Shown piece by piece: positions 1-7,834 of a stretch of 64,000 nucleotides of DNA (position 1 is its first letter; each line of letters starts with the position of its first letter). A program made the position numbers and the translations under genes. The notes below the pieces were generated by a model. The model made no database searches. It was not told the DNA's origin and worked only from the letters and a program-made list of their open reading frames with translations. The stretch is from the NCBI RefSeq assembly GCF_026000115.1, contig NZ_AP026867.1:961501-1025500 (forward strand), written 5' to 3'. Source of the DNA: Aureispira anguillae (GTDB lineage: Bacteria; Bacteroidota; Bacteroidia; Chitinophagales; Saprospiraceae).

Positions 1-362
1 TGAAGGTCACTTTTTCCAGCCGAATTAATCGCTTTGCTTTGAGGGTAGGTGTGTTCTGTGTTAACGCTAATGGTGCTGTTGTTGTCTGTCATTGCTGTCG
101 TTGGGTCTGCCAGAGGGGGAAGATAACGTTTCAAACCCGTATAAACGCAAGTGATGGTATCGTTTTCTTCATAAACATATTTAAACATATTGTCCCTCGC
201 TTGTCCATAAGAGGGCAAACTTGTCGGCTTGTAGTTTAAACGTAAATTGGTTGTCAATACCGTTCCCGTTTGTCCAGCAAAGACATCTTGATGACTATAT
301 TGGGCACTTATTTGATGGGTAATTAGGAGGTTGACGAAGAAAAAGAGATATAATTTATGCAT
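1..362 (-). CDS. Extracellular endonuclease I family nuclease (3' end beyond window)
   Basis: Reading leftwards from an ATG at 362 there are 120 open codons that run off the window edge. Residues 1-20 form a signal peptide ending in ISA before Gln21. The mature part has the hallmarks of the endonuclease I family (Pfam Endonuclease_1): a GQARDNMF segment near residue 53, TCVYTG near 71, LPPLADP near 81, and the metal-binding EHTYPQS block at 103-109 followed by AGKSDL, which in the family continues into a His pair now outside the window. Family members are secreted, metal-dependent nucleases that cut DNA and sometimes RNA non-specifically. In Bacteroidota they often carry a T9SS tail, which cannot be checked here. 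A nutritional role in degrading extracellular DNA is inferred. Confidence 0.85.
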   Translation of the reverse strand, partial: MHKLYLFFFVNLLITHQISAQYSHQDVFAGQTGTVLTTNLRLNYKPTSLPSYGQARDNMFKYVYEENDTITCVYTGLKRYLPPLADPTTAMTDNNSTISVNTEHTYPQSKAINSAGKSDL

Positions 363-1097
363 TGATTTGAATGACTAATCATTTCAATGAAGATGAAATG
401 ATGGATAAAAAAATAATAGAAGGTTGGCAAGATACCGTTTTTTTAGCAGTTTTGAAAAGATAAGTTGTTTGTTAATCGCTTAAGCATAGAAAGCAAGGAG
501 CGGTAGAAAATCGGAACTGTTGTAATGGGGAATGATTGTTGAATACCCACCAAAAAAAAGACTATCCTATAGTAACGATTATCACGAATAAAGTTGCATG
601 GATAGATATAGCCTTTTTCTCTATGCTAGTCTTTTGTAGCCCTTGCTACAAGCACACGCAGTTCACTACGTTCATCATCATCAAAAGACGAACAGCCTTT
701 CCAAGGATGTACGTTTTTGCTAAAGAGAAAAATCAGAACATCTCTCTGCTCATAAAATCTATTCGTGATAATCGTTAGTTGTTGTCTTAAAATCTAGTTA
801 TCTTTATATATTATTAGTTCGTTGGGAAAATGTATTCAATTGATTGTTAATAGTTTAGTAGTTTTATTTTTTTTAGTTAAAGTGCTGGTTATGAGTTGGA
901 TATAACTGCTTGTTTTTGCGTTTTTGACAAAAAAATCAAAACTAGGTAATATAGTGCACAAGCAGCTTGGTGCAATGCGCCAACAGGGCTGCCAGCACCG
1001 AAGGTCATCAACGAACTATTATTTATAGTAGTCCGCTAATTAATCAAATAATAGTATCCCCCAAGCAATTTCATTACTTGAATAAGCGAAAACGACA
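363..1097. other. Divergent intergenic region with inverted-repeat element and structured leader
   Basis: No convincing gene. It separates the nuclease (leftward) from the TPR gene (rightward). It holds a 205-bp stretch bounded by 18-bp perfect inverted repeats (listed separately). A structured segment lies just ahead of the TPR gene: CTTGGTGC at 966-973 can pair with GCACCGAAG at 995-1003 with one bulge. The 80-codon frame starting with TTG at 536 lies almost wholly inside the repeat element and looks fortuitous. Confidence 0.6.
571..779. repeat. MITE-like element with 18-bp terminal inverted repeats
   Basis: The 18-mer at 573-590 (TAACGATTATCACGAATA) is the exact reverse complement of 760-777. 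Taking the inner 17 bp as the terminal repeats, the element is flanked by a 3-bp direct repeat AGT at 571-573 and 777-779, which would fit a short target-site duplication. Inside are further complementary pairs: TTGTAGC/GCTACAA around 637-654, TTTTCTCT/AGAGAAAA, and GTCTTTT/AAAAGAC. There is no transposase frame. A non-autonomous inserted element is the most economical reading; a structured RNA is an alternative. Confidence 0.5.
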
Positions 1098-2291
1098 ATG
1101 GCAAAACTAACTTTAACCGAATTAGAAAATTTATCTCGTTTGTTATTGAGTTCAAATGATACGAATGTAGCGTTGGGATTAGAGATTTTAAAAAATCACA
1201 AAGAAGCAACTCCTTTGCTTTGTAGGGAATTGATCTTAATTTGGCAATTGCACCATGATTTGGAAAAAAGAATCGATGTTGAACAAGTCCTTCAAGCCAA
1301 GTACTCTGGGCGACAAATGGAACAGTGGGAAAAAGGATTTGATGTATTTAGAATAGTTCCTACGATTTATCGTTACACGCCTAAAGTACGTCGATTGGTG
1401 CAAGATCACGAAAATGTACGAGCAGACTATCAGGCACTAATTGAACGAAATGCAGCTTATAGTTTAAATTATTATCTCGTTGGCAAAAAGTTGCATCAGA
1501 CCTTTAAAAAGCACTTAGATATAGCCGAAATTTATTATCGGATTGTACTAAAAACAAACCCCACACACGAAGACAATTTGTTTTATTTGGCGTTCTTATT
1601 AGATAAATCTGAAGAGGGCTATGAGGAGGCTTTAAAGCACTATTTGACCATAGAAAGCATCAACCCCAATTCATCTGCAACCTTGAATAATATAGGGCTG
1701 ATTTATGACAATACAGGTGAATATGAACTGGCTTATAAATATTACAAAAAAGCTTTAACGGTACATCCCAATTCTACCTTGCACATGCGTAATTTGGCGA
1801 GTTTGTGTACGACTAGAATGGATGGCGCTGCTTATAAAAAGGAGGCTAAAACTTTGTTGATGAAATTGCTTAAAATTGATGCTCAATCTGGATCTAATTG
1901 GAATAGTTGGGCGGATTATCTTTGGAATATTGAACAGAATCACGATAAAGCAGAAGAAGCTTACCTCAAAGGTTTAGAGGTAGAACCCAACAACCCTTGG
2001 TTAATTGGTAATTTGGGGGAACTTTATATCGATATTCGAAAACAGTATGAGAAGGGCTTGGACTTGTACAAACAATCCCTTGAGCTGAAAGAGTCTCCTT
2101 ATCGTTTGGTAACAATGGTTACTCTTTTAGTGGATTATTATAAGGACTATGCTTTGGCCAAAAGCTATTATAAAAAACTTGTGGCACTATCTCCCCCCAA
2201 TCAAATTACTCGCAATCGATACCTTAGAGACGATCAATGGGCGGCTTTTTTAGCCGCAGAAAAAGTATTGTTAAACAAATTAAATGCTTAG
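1098..2291 (+). CDS. Tetratricopeptide-repeat protein, cytoplasmic
   Basis: A 397-residue protein with no signal peptide or membrane segment. Residues from about 130 to 370 form consecutive 34-residue helical repeats with TPR hallmarks: N-N-I-G-L-I-Y-D-N-T-G-E-Y followed by A-x-x-Y-Y-K-K-A-L-x-x-x-P near 205-235, later A-E-E-A-Y-L-K-G-L-E-V-E-P-N, then G-L-D-L-Y-K-Q-S-L. TPRs are protein-binding scaffolds, so no reaction can be assigned. Residues 1-60 form a separate helical segment whose pattern (LL-S-x-D-x-N-x-A-L) resembles the start of the LRR protein at 43151-43999. Translation starts at the ATG at 1098, after a structured leader. The gene stands alone and ends at a bidirectional terminator. 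Confidence 0.8.
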   Translation: MAKLTLTELENLSRLLLSSNDTNVALGLEILKNHKEATPLLCRELILIWQLHHDLEKRIDVEQVLQAKYSGRQMEQWEKGFDVFRIVPTIYRYTPKVRRLVQDHENVRADYQALIERNAAYSLNYYLVGKKLHQTFKKHLDIAEIYYRIVLKTNPTHEDNLFYLAFLLDKSEEGYEEALKHYLTIESINPNSSATLNNIGLIYDNTGEYELAYKYYKKALTVHPNSTLHMRNLASLCTTRMDGAAYKKEAKTLLMKLLKIDAQSGSNWNSWADYLWNIEQNHDKAEEAYLKGLEVEPNNPWLIGNLGELYIDIRKQYEKGLDLYKQSLELKESPYRLVTMVTLLVDYYKDYALAKSYYKKLVALSPPNQITRNRYLRDDQWAAFLAAEKVLLNKLNA

Positions 2292-2300
2292 TTGCTTAAG

Positions 2301-2342
2301 TAATGATTGGATAATTGGAAATTCCCAATTATCCAATCATTA
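2301..2342. terminator. Bidirectional terminator between convergent genes
   Basis: A perfect 18-bp stem: TAATGATTGGATAATTGG at 2301-2318 pairs with 2325-2342 around the 6-nt loop AAATTC. It sits between the TPR gene, which ends at 2291, and the leftward gene, which ends at 2353. The flanking T-tracts are weak, so termination is inferred from position and stability. Confidence 0.7.
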
Positions 2343-2352
2343 TACGATAGGG

Positions 2353-4047
2353 TTAGTTAATAACAACTGTTTTGCTTGATTTTTCCCCTTTACTGTTTTG
2401 TATTTCTAGTAAATAAAGCCCTGCAGGGATAGAAGAAGCCTCCCAATATCCTGTTATCTTTTGTGTAGATTTAAGCTGAGTCTCACTTTTTATCATACGA
2501 CCATCTATCGTGTAGACTGTTATCGCTAGTTCTCCTGTTGCACTACTTTCATAACTGAAGTAGAAACCGCCTAGGGACGGGTTGGGGAAAATGTTTAATA
2601 AAGAATGCGATTTAATAGAGGAAATGCTAGAAAAAGGATCGTATTCTACAGCACCAATATCTGGGTTTGTACGAGCATGCCCCAATATATCCTCTGAGGG
2701 AGCCTGATTGGAATTTGCTGCATTAATAACAGGACTATTAGAAGCAGGGGTGCCATAGTTATGAACTAGGCTTTCAAATGCTTCTCGAATCGTTGTTGAG
2801 CCATCGTTAAATTGGTTATTGGTAGCGTTGTAATGAGGGACAACCAAATTGCTAGGATCACTCAATAAGGGATCGTTTTGTAGGCGATTTAAGTCATCTG
2901 TATAATTAATTAAATCATTCAGTGAAGAAGGAATAGAAGCATTGTTATTCCAATAAATATTATTATCCAGTACAAAATAGTCCGTTTCTGTAAGCGGGCA
3001 ATCCGAAAAATCGGTCATAGTGCCTGTTGGATCAGACCAGATATTATTATAGATATAAATGCTATCGTTGTTGGGATTATCTCCTTCTGTATTCAATCGA
3101 AAGGCAAAGGCATTACTTGGCATATTTCCTGTCACTGTATTATTTCTAAATATGATATTTTTGCCTCCCTTAACCCCAAATGGTGCACGCATATAATTGT
3201 TGCTGTTCCCCAGCATTAAGTTATTTTCAATCATTACGTCATAGCCCTCATAAAAAGAGTTGCCATCTTCGCCAACCAGCACAAAATTAGTACCTGAACT
3301 ACCTTCGTAGTTTAGAAATACATTTCGGCGGATTGTTATATTGTGAGAGCCTGTGTACAAATCGCTATTCCCATTACTATCCTTAATGACAATATAGCTG
3401 CTGGTAGTATTGTTGTTGTTGCGATTGCTGCTAGCAAAATCATTCAAAAAAATATTATCTTGAATGATTAGATTCTCAACGCTATTTCCATCAATATGTT
3501 CATCGCTTCCAGTTTGATTAAAGAATAGGTTGCCTTGCAATGTAATATTGTAGCAGCTATTGTTGATTTTTGCCAAATCATTGTTATAACTGTCATGTAT
3601 AATGCAGTTCTGATAAACAATATCATGAACGGCTCCATTGCCATTCCCATCAATATGTATCACGAGGGGAGCTGAATTAGCACCACTATGAGCAATATCA
3701 AAGCCGTCAAACGTCATTCCGTGACAGCCACTAGAATGGGAATAAGCTGTCATAACAGTAGAATTATGCCTTAGTTTGGCTTGATAGGGCAACTCTGATT
3801 TGACCAAAATACCTATTGGAAATGATCCTCTAATACGAATACGCCCATTGTACGTGCCTGCTTTTACCCAGATTGTACTGCCGTCAGTGGCGTTGTCTAA
3901 GGCATGAGTAATGGTAGCCCAAGGGCTATTTGTTGAGCCGTTGCCATTTGAATCACTACCATTGGTTGCAACATAGTAATTTTGCTGTGCGTGTAGATGG
4001 ATTGTAATGCTGAGTAATAATAGAATAACTAATTGTAATGTTTTCAT
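2353..4047 (-). CDS. Secreted right-handed beta-helix protein with T9SS type A sorting domain
   Basis: A 564-residue protein with a signal peptide (about 1-20, ending LHAQ), then a DUF1565/pectate-lyase-like start (YYVATNGSDSNGNGS; G-S-T-I-W-V-K-A-G-T-Y-N-G). A long region to about 470 follows, rich in N-x-I/L-x-x-N-x-F motifs typical of parallel beta-helix coils. Residues 450-470 carry the common ending S-P-V-I-N-A-A, with D-I-G-A-V-E-Y just after. The last 75 residues are a type IX sorting domain (N-I-F-P-N-P-S, then G-L-Y-L-L-E-I, ending T-V-V-I-N). Such proteins are often polysaccharide lyases, but no catalytic residues can be named, so the substrate is unknown. It is exported across both membranes and probably anchored at the surface. 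Confidence 0.85.
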   Translation of the reverse strand: MKTLQLVILLLLSITIHLHAQQNYYVATNGSDSNGNGSTNSPWATITHALDNATDGSTIWVKAGTYNGRIRIRGSFPIGILVKSELPYQAKLRHNSTVMTAYSHSSGCHGMTFDGFDIAHSGANSAPLVIHIDGNGNGAVHDIVYQNCIIHDSYNNDLAKINNSCYNITLQGNLFFNQTGSDEHIDGNSVENLIIQDNIFLNDFASSNRNNNNTTSSYIVIKDSNGNSDLYTGSHNITIRRNVFLNYEGSSGTNFVLVGEDGNSFYEGYDVMIENNLMLGNSNNYMRAPFGVKGGKNIIFRNNTVTGNMPSNAFAFRLNTEGDNPNNDSIYIYNNIWSDPTGTMTDFSDCPLTETDYFVLDNNIYWNNNASIPSSLNDLINYTDDLNRLQNDPLLSDPSNLVVPHYNATNNQFNDGSTTIREAFESLVHNYGTPASNSPVINAANSNQAPSEDILGHARTNPDIGAVEYDPFSSISSIKSHSLLNIFPNPSLGGFYFSYESSATGELAITVYTIDGRMIKSETQLKSTQKITGYWEASSIPAGLYLLEIQNSKGEKSSKTVVIN

Positions 4048-4315
4048 AAATTTGGATTGGGGGATTGGGGTGATAAAAAGTGTTTAAATAAGGGAAAGCA
4101 ATAATATAAATAAGTAACTAAAAATAATAATAGTTGACTCGTTATTTGTTTCATAATGAAAAGATTAACAGTTCGTATGCTTAGGTCAACGAAGCATTGG
4201 TAATAAAAAGGATTAAAACTTCAAAAACTATAATATATGCTAACTTATAGTGTGTATTTCTGGGAAGTAGTTATTTTTGTAGAGATGCTATTTTTTTCTA
4301 TCAAAAAACAAAGAT

Positions 4316-5593
4316 TTGAACAAAGAATCAATTGATCTAAATCCCGATTTTAAGGCTTGTTTGCACGAGATGGAGCGAACCAATAACTGTCTATTTATAA
4401 CGGGTAAAGCAGGAACGGGAAAATCAACGTTATTGCGTTATTGGAGAGCAGGAACTCGAAAAAAAAATGCTGTCTTAGCTCCAACAGGTATTGCTGCCTT
4501 AAATATTGAAGGACAGACCATCCATTCTTTTTTTGGTTTTCCACCCAGACCGTTAAAAAAGGAGGAAATAAAGGTAAGACGCAATCGAAAAATGTTTCAA
4601 GCACTGGAGACCATCATTATAGATGAAATTTCTATGGTGCGAGCAGATATGATGGAGCAGATTGACTTCTTTTTGCGGGTAAATCGAAATAATCCTGCGC
4701 CCTTTGGTGGAGTTCAGATGATCTTTTTTGGCGATTTGTTTCAGCTTCCTCCTGTCATAGCATCTAGGGAAGAAAAGATACTTTTTCAACAACATTATGA
4801 AAGTCCCTATTTCTTTTCAGCAGCTGTTTTTAAGGATTTAGAAATTAATATGATAGAACTTCGGCAGGTGTATCGCCAAGACAATAGGCGCTTTATTCGT
4901 TTGTTGGATTCGATCCGTTTGCGCCGAATTGATGAAGAGGAGTTTAATGAATTAAACGAACGCTATATAGAAGGGTTTGACGACGATGATTATTATGTGA
5001 TTTTATCTGCTAGAAATGCAGAAGTAGATCGAATTAACGAACAAAAATTGGCAGAATTAACGACAGAGACCTTTTCTTATGTTGCCAAAATAACGGGATC
5101 GGTATCGGTGCTCCCCGCAGAAACCCCCTTGCATCTCAAAGTTGGAGCGCAGGTTATGTTTCTTAAAAATGATCCTAAACGGCGTTATGTTAATGGAACG
5201 GTTGGTAAGGTACATGCCTTGACACAAGATGCAATCAAAGTGGCTATTTTAAAACCCAATGGAACAATTGGTTACATCAATGTTGAGCCTTTTGAATGGG
5301 ATGTTGTAAAGCACAAAATCAATGAAAAACACGAAATTGAAACGGAGAATGTAGGAAAATTTACCCAATATCCACTGCGTTTGGCCTGGTCCATGACGAT
5401 TCACAAAAGCCAAGGAAAAACGTTTGATCGAGTTATTATTGATATGGGAAAGGGAGCCTTTGAATTTGGACAAACCTATGTTGCTCTAAGTCGTTGTAGA
5501 ACTTTAGAAGGAATTGTATTGAGGCGTCCTTTGCGTCCACAAGATATTTTTGTAGATGAACGGGTTGTTGATTTTTATCAGCAGCATTTTTAG
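4316..5593 (+). CDS. PIF1-family DNA helicase / RecD-like ATPase
   Basis: A 425-residue superfamily 1B helicase. Walker A is F-I-T-G-K-A-G-T-G-K-S-T near 28-39; Walker B is I-I-I-D-E-I-S-M-V near 100; then F-F-G-D-L-F-Q-L-P-P-V (motif III), L-R-Q-V-Y-R-Q, and the C-terminal SH3-like/2B part V-N-G-T-V-G-K-V with motifs A-W-S-M-T-I-H-K-S-Q-G-K-T-F and Y-V-A-L-S-R-C-R. This is the usual compact length for bacterial PIF1-like enzymes, which unwind DNA 5'-3' and resolve G-quadruplexes or stalled forks. The longest frame starts at TTG 4316, giving the family-like lead-in before Walker A. An internal ATG at 4367 would leave only about ten residues ahead of the Walker strand, so the TTG is preferred with moderate certainty. 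The gene stands alone. Confidence 0.88.
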   Translation: MNKESIDLNPDFKACLHEMERTNNCLFITGKAGTGKSTLLRYWRAGTRKKNAVLAPTGIAALNIEGQTIHSFFGFPPRPLKKEEIKVRRNRKMFQALETIIIDEISMVRADMMEQIDFFLRVNRNNPAPFGGVQMIFFGDLFQLPPVIASREEKILFQQHYESPYFFSAAVFKDLEINMIELRQVYRQDNRRFIRLLDSIRLRRIDEEEFNELNERYIEGFDDDDYYVILSARNAEVDRINEQKLAELTTETFSYVAKITGSVSVLPAETPLHLKVGAQVMFLKNDPKRRYVNGTVGKVHALTQDAIKVAILKPNGTIGYINVEPFEWDVVKHKINEKHEIETENVGKFTQYPLRLAWSMTIHKSQGKTFDRVIIDMGKGAFEFGQTYVALSRCRTLEGIVLRRPLRPQDIFVDERVVDFYQQHF

Positions 5594-5752
5594 CGAACCA
5601 GCAAAAATGTATTCTAATTAAGGTCTAATTTTTTGCATGTTCCGTTTTATCAAATTCTAACTGGCTATGAATTTGACCAATCCTCTGTTTGCTTGTTGCA
5701 AAATGTCAGGCAAGGTACCTATTGAAATTACCAACGTTAATACTTATGTAAA

Positions 5753-6661
5753 TTAGGGATTGACTTTTTTGAAATAATATAATATGACATAATAGGGATT
5801 ATCAATGGGATCAAAACATTTTACTCCTATTAGATCCGTAGCCAAATTATTAGATTGTTGATAATAATTGGCCTTAATGTGTTGATGAATTTCAGATAAC
5901 GAATACAACGAATCTACCTCTAATTTAATAAGGTGATTCTCTTGTTGGGTTGTTACTCTGACAGCTGTGTGCAAATAACGTCGGAGAGAACTTTGCATAG
6001 GGCTACCTGAATAGGTAGAATTCTCATAGACAGCACAAGTAAAAATATATTGACTGGAATCCTCAAAATGTTCTATAACATTTTGACTTGAATTTAGTCT
6101 ATCTCTAATATTTGCTGCAATCAGTATATTTTTTAAGAAAATACCCATTGAATCAACAGGAGTATTTTCATGGAATAACCGTATTGAATCAATGGCGTGT
6201 AAAAGTTCAGCGTCAGCCAATCGAGCACACGAAAAGTTCACAAGGGTTTCTTTGGTTGTTTTATTTTTGTAAGAATTGTATTCAAATTGATGATTATAAA
6301 CTTCTGAGGATTCTTTGTCGGATGTATCTAAATATGCAAGCGTAGTCTTTAAATCTCCTAGGGAAGCCCTACAATTATCTCCTTGGTATGGAAATAACGT
6401 ATATTTAAATAATGGGTTAGTAGAAGAAGTAACTTCTGAATAGATTAATATTTTGTCTTTTTTTTGCAGTTCTCCTACGACTCTAGCATTTCTAGAAAAA
6501 TGAATATAGGGGGCAGCATGAGGGCTAATATAGGTTCTACCAGCTTGAATTTTAGAAAAAATAATAGGTGCTCCTTTATTTTCCTCTTGAATAGATTTTA
6601 AATTGGCGCAAGCACAAATATTAACGAGTAAAAATGCAAATAATATATTTGTCGTGTTCAT
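5753..6661 (-). CDS. Putative lipoprotein of unknown function
   Basis: A 302-residue protein whose N-terminus is hydrophobic (residues 6-17) and ends in Ile-Cys-Ala-Cys, so Cys18 is a plausible lipidation site. The n-region lacks positive charges, so the lipoprotein call is tentative. The mature part is polar with no motif I recognise. It ends in a hydrophobic, aromatic strand (Y-Y-V-I-L-Y-Y-F-K-K). It is convergent with the helicase gene and has no operon partner. No function is proposed. Confidence 0.6.
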   Translation of the reverse strand: MNTTNILFAFLLVNICACANLKSIQEENKGAPIIFSKIQAGRTYISPHAAPYIHFSRNARVVGELQKKDKILIYSEVTSSTNPLFKYTLFPYQGDNCRASLGDLKTTLAYLDTSDKESSEVYNHQFEYNSYKNKTTKETLVNFSCARLADAELLHAIDSIRLFHENTPVDSMGIFLKNILIAANIRDRLNSSQNVIEHFEDSSQYIFTCAVYENSTYSGSPMQSSLRRYLHTAVRVTTQQENHLIKLEVDSLYSLSEIHQHIKANYYQQSNNLATDLIGVKCFDPIDNPYYVILYYFKKVNP

Positions 6662-7074
6662 ACGATATTAATTAGTAAATCACCTAAAGCAAGTATCGTG
6701 ACCACTGGAGATTAAGAGTTTTCCTATAAAAAAATACAAGGTTTAAAAGTCAACTATTTATGACTTTATTTTTGGAGTAAAAATTTGAATAAACCTAGAT
6801 GTTGTTTGTTTTTAGGAAACAATTTCGTTCAAGCATTTTTATAAGAGAAACCTTAATAGAAGGGATACACGGTTATAGGGTTAAATCATGTATAGAGTAT
6901 TCTATATTAATAGGTTGATAATTTCCAACTTAGTTTTCAATTGCTAGAAATATTCATCTAAATTTAGAAAATATAATGAAAAAATGCAATTTTTTCTGTT
7001 ACAATACTCTGTTGATTTTTTGCTTTTTGTGTAGAAAGCCAATGGAGTATTATCTGTTAAATACTTCACTATAA
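6662..7074. other. Intergenic, no gene seen
   Basis: 413 bases, strongly A+T-rich, between a leftward lipoprotein gene and the remnant starting at 7075. I see no RNA gene, repeat or convincing promoter match. Confidence 0.5.
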
Positions 7075-7338
7075 TTGATCTTAAACCCTTATTTAAATTC
7101 AGTTAAAATAAAATATATAATTTTATTGCTTTTTGTTAACTTTTTGATCGTTAATTCGAGTGCTCAGAATACTTTCTTTATGGGAACAGTATCAACTGGA
7201 GGCTCACATAATGAAGGAACCCTTTTTAGAACAGATAGTGTGGGTATGAATCTAACCGTTACCGCAAATGCTGGTGTTTATATCATTGAGGTATGTTCAG
7301 AGGAAGGGATATTTGTAGAGCGTATTGTAAAAAATTAA
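7075..7338 (+). pseudogene. Internally deleted remnant of a GloVer-repeat T9SS surface protein
   Basis: Only 87 codons from a TTG start. Residues about 10-31 form a signal peptide (ending S-S-A-Q). Next comes G-T-V-S-T-G-G-S-H-N-E-G-T-L-F-R-T-D-S, matching the start of the choice-of-anchor tandem repeats (G-G-x-N-x-G-T-I-F-x-x-x-x-D-G) found in much longer secreted proteins. The sequence then jumps, after L-T-V-T, directly to A-G-V-Y-I-I-E-V and the ending R-I-V-K-N, which is the last part of a type A T9SS tail. The repeats and most of the sorting domain are missing without loss of frame. I read it as a collapsed gene. A genuine tiny secreted protein is possible but less likely. Confidence 0.65.
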
Positions 7339-7834
7339 GCAAAAATGAGTGCTCATGCATAGGCATAAAAAAAGAAGAGTTTTCCCCTTCTTTAAAAATG
7401 ATTGTACGATTACTACAACAGCAAACAGCTATAAAAAGTTCACAGAAAGGCTGATTATTTTTAAATATTTATTTTTAGTAATTGTCATTGTGTTTTTAAG
7501 TGTTGACTATTAATGCTTTATTTTCGTTTTGTCATTTTTTTTATAATGAATAAAAATGCTATTCTGAGAAGAAAATAGATAATACATAAGTCTATCTGTA
7601 ATAGTGTTTGAGACTGCTTTATAATTGGGGCGAGTACAATTTTTTGGGGAATAACTTCTAACTTTTAGTTAAGGGGTTGTATCCATCTTTTTAAAAACCT
7701 ACCTTTGTGGCAATTAAATCCTAATTTTTTAGAACATTATTCTGTCAGCCCTCAAAAGGGATAGACCAGCGAGTTCGGCTCTGCGTGGTTTAGTATGGAG
7801 TAAGGTGCTACCAACCTTTTTATAAAACAAACTC
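7339..7834 (+). other. Intergenic region: weak terminator, promoter and structured leader
   Basis: No gene. A weak hairpin (AAAGAAG 7371-7377 with CTTCTTT 7387-7393) may terminate the remnant gene. Further on, TTG at 7677-7679, a 20-bp spacer and TACCTTTG at 7700-7707 match the Bacteroidota housekeeping promoter. They would start a leader of about 120 nt before the ATG at 7835. Within that leader are CCCT/AGGG near 7750-7761, an ACCA-GCGAG...CTC-TGCG-TGGT hairpin with a TTCG-like loop at about 7767-7791, and AAGGT 7802-7806 / ACCTT 7814-7818 followed by T5. Confidence 0.5.
7677..7707 (+). promoter_or_regulatory. Putative Bacteroidota-type promoter
   Basis: A -33-like TTG (7677-7679), a 20-bp spacer and a -7 box TACCTTTG (7700-7707), oriented toward the large surface-protein gene at 7835. 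Confidence 0.5.

Noticed and set aside
536-778. 80-codon frame starting at TTG
   Set aside because: It lies almost entirely inside the inverted-repeat element, its residues mirror the palindromic DNA, and no family is recognisable.
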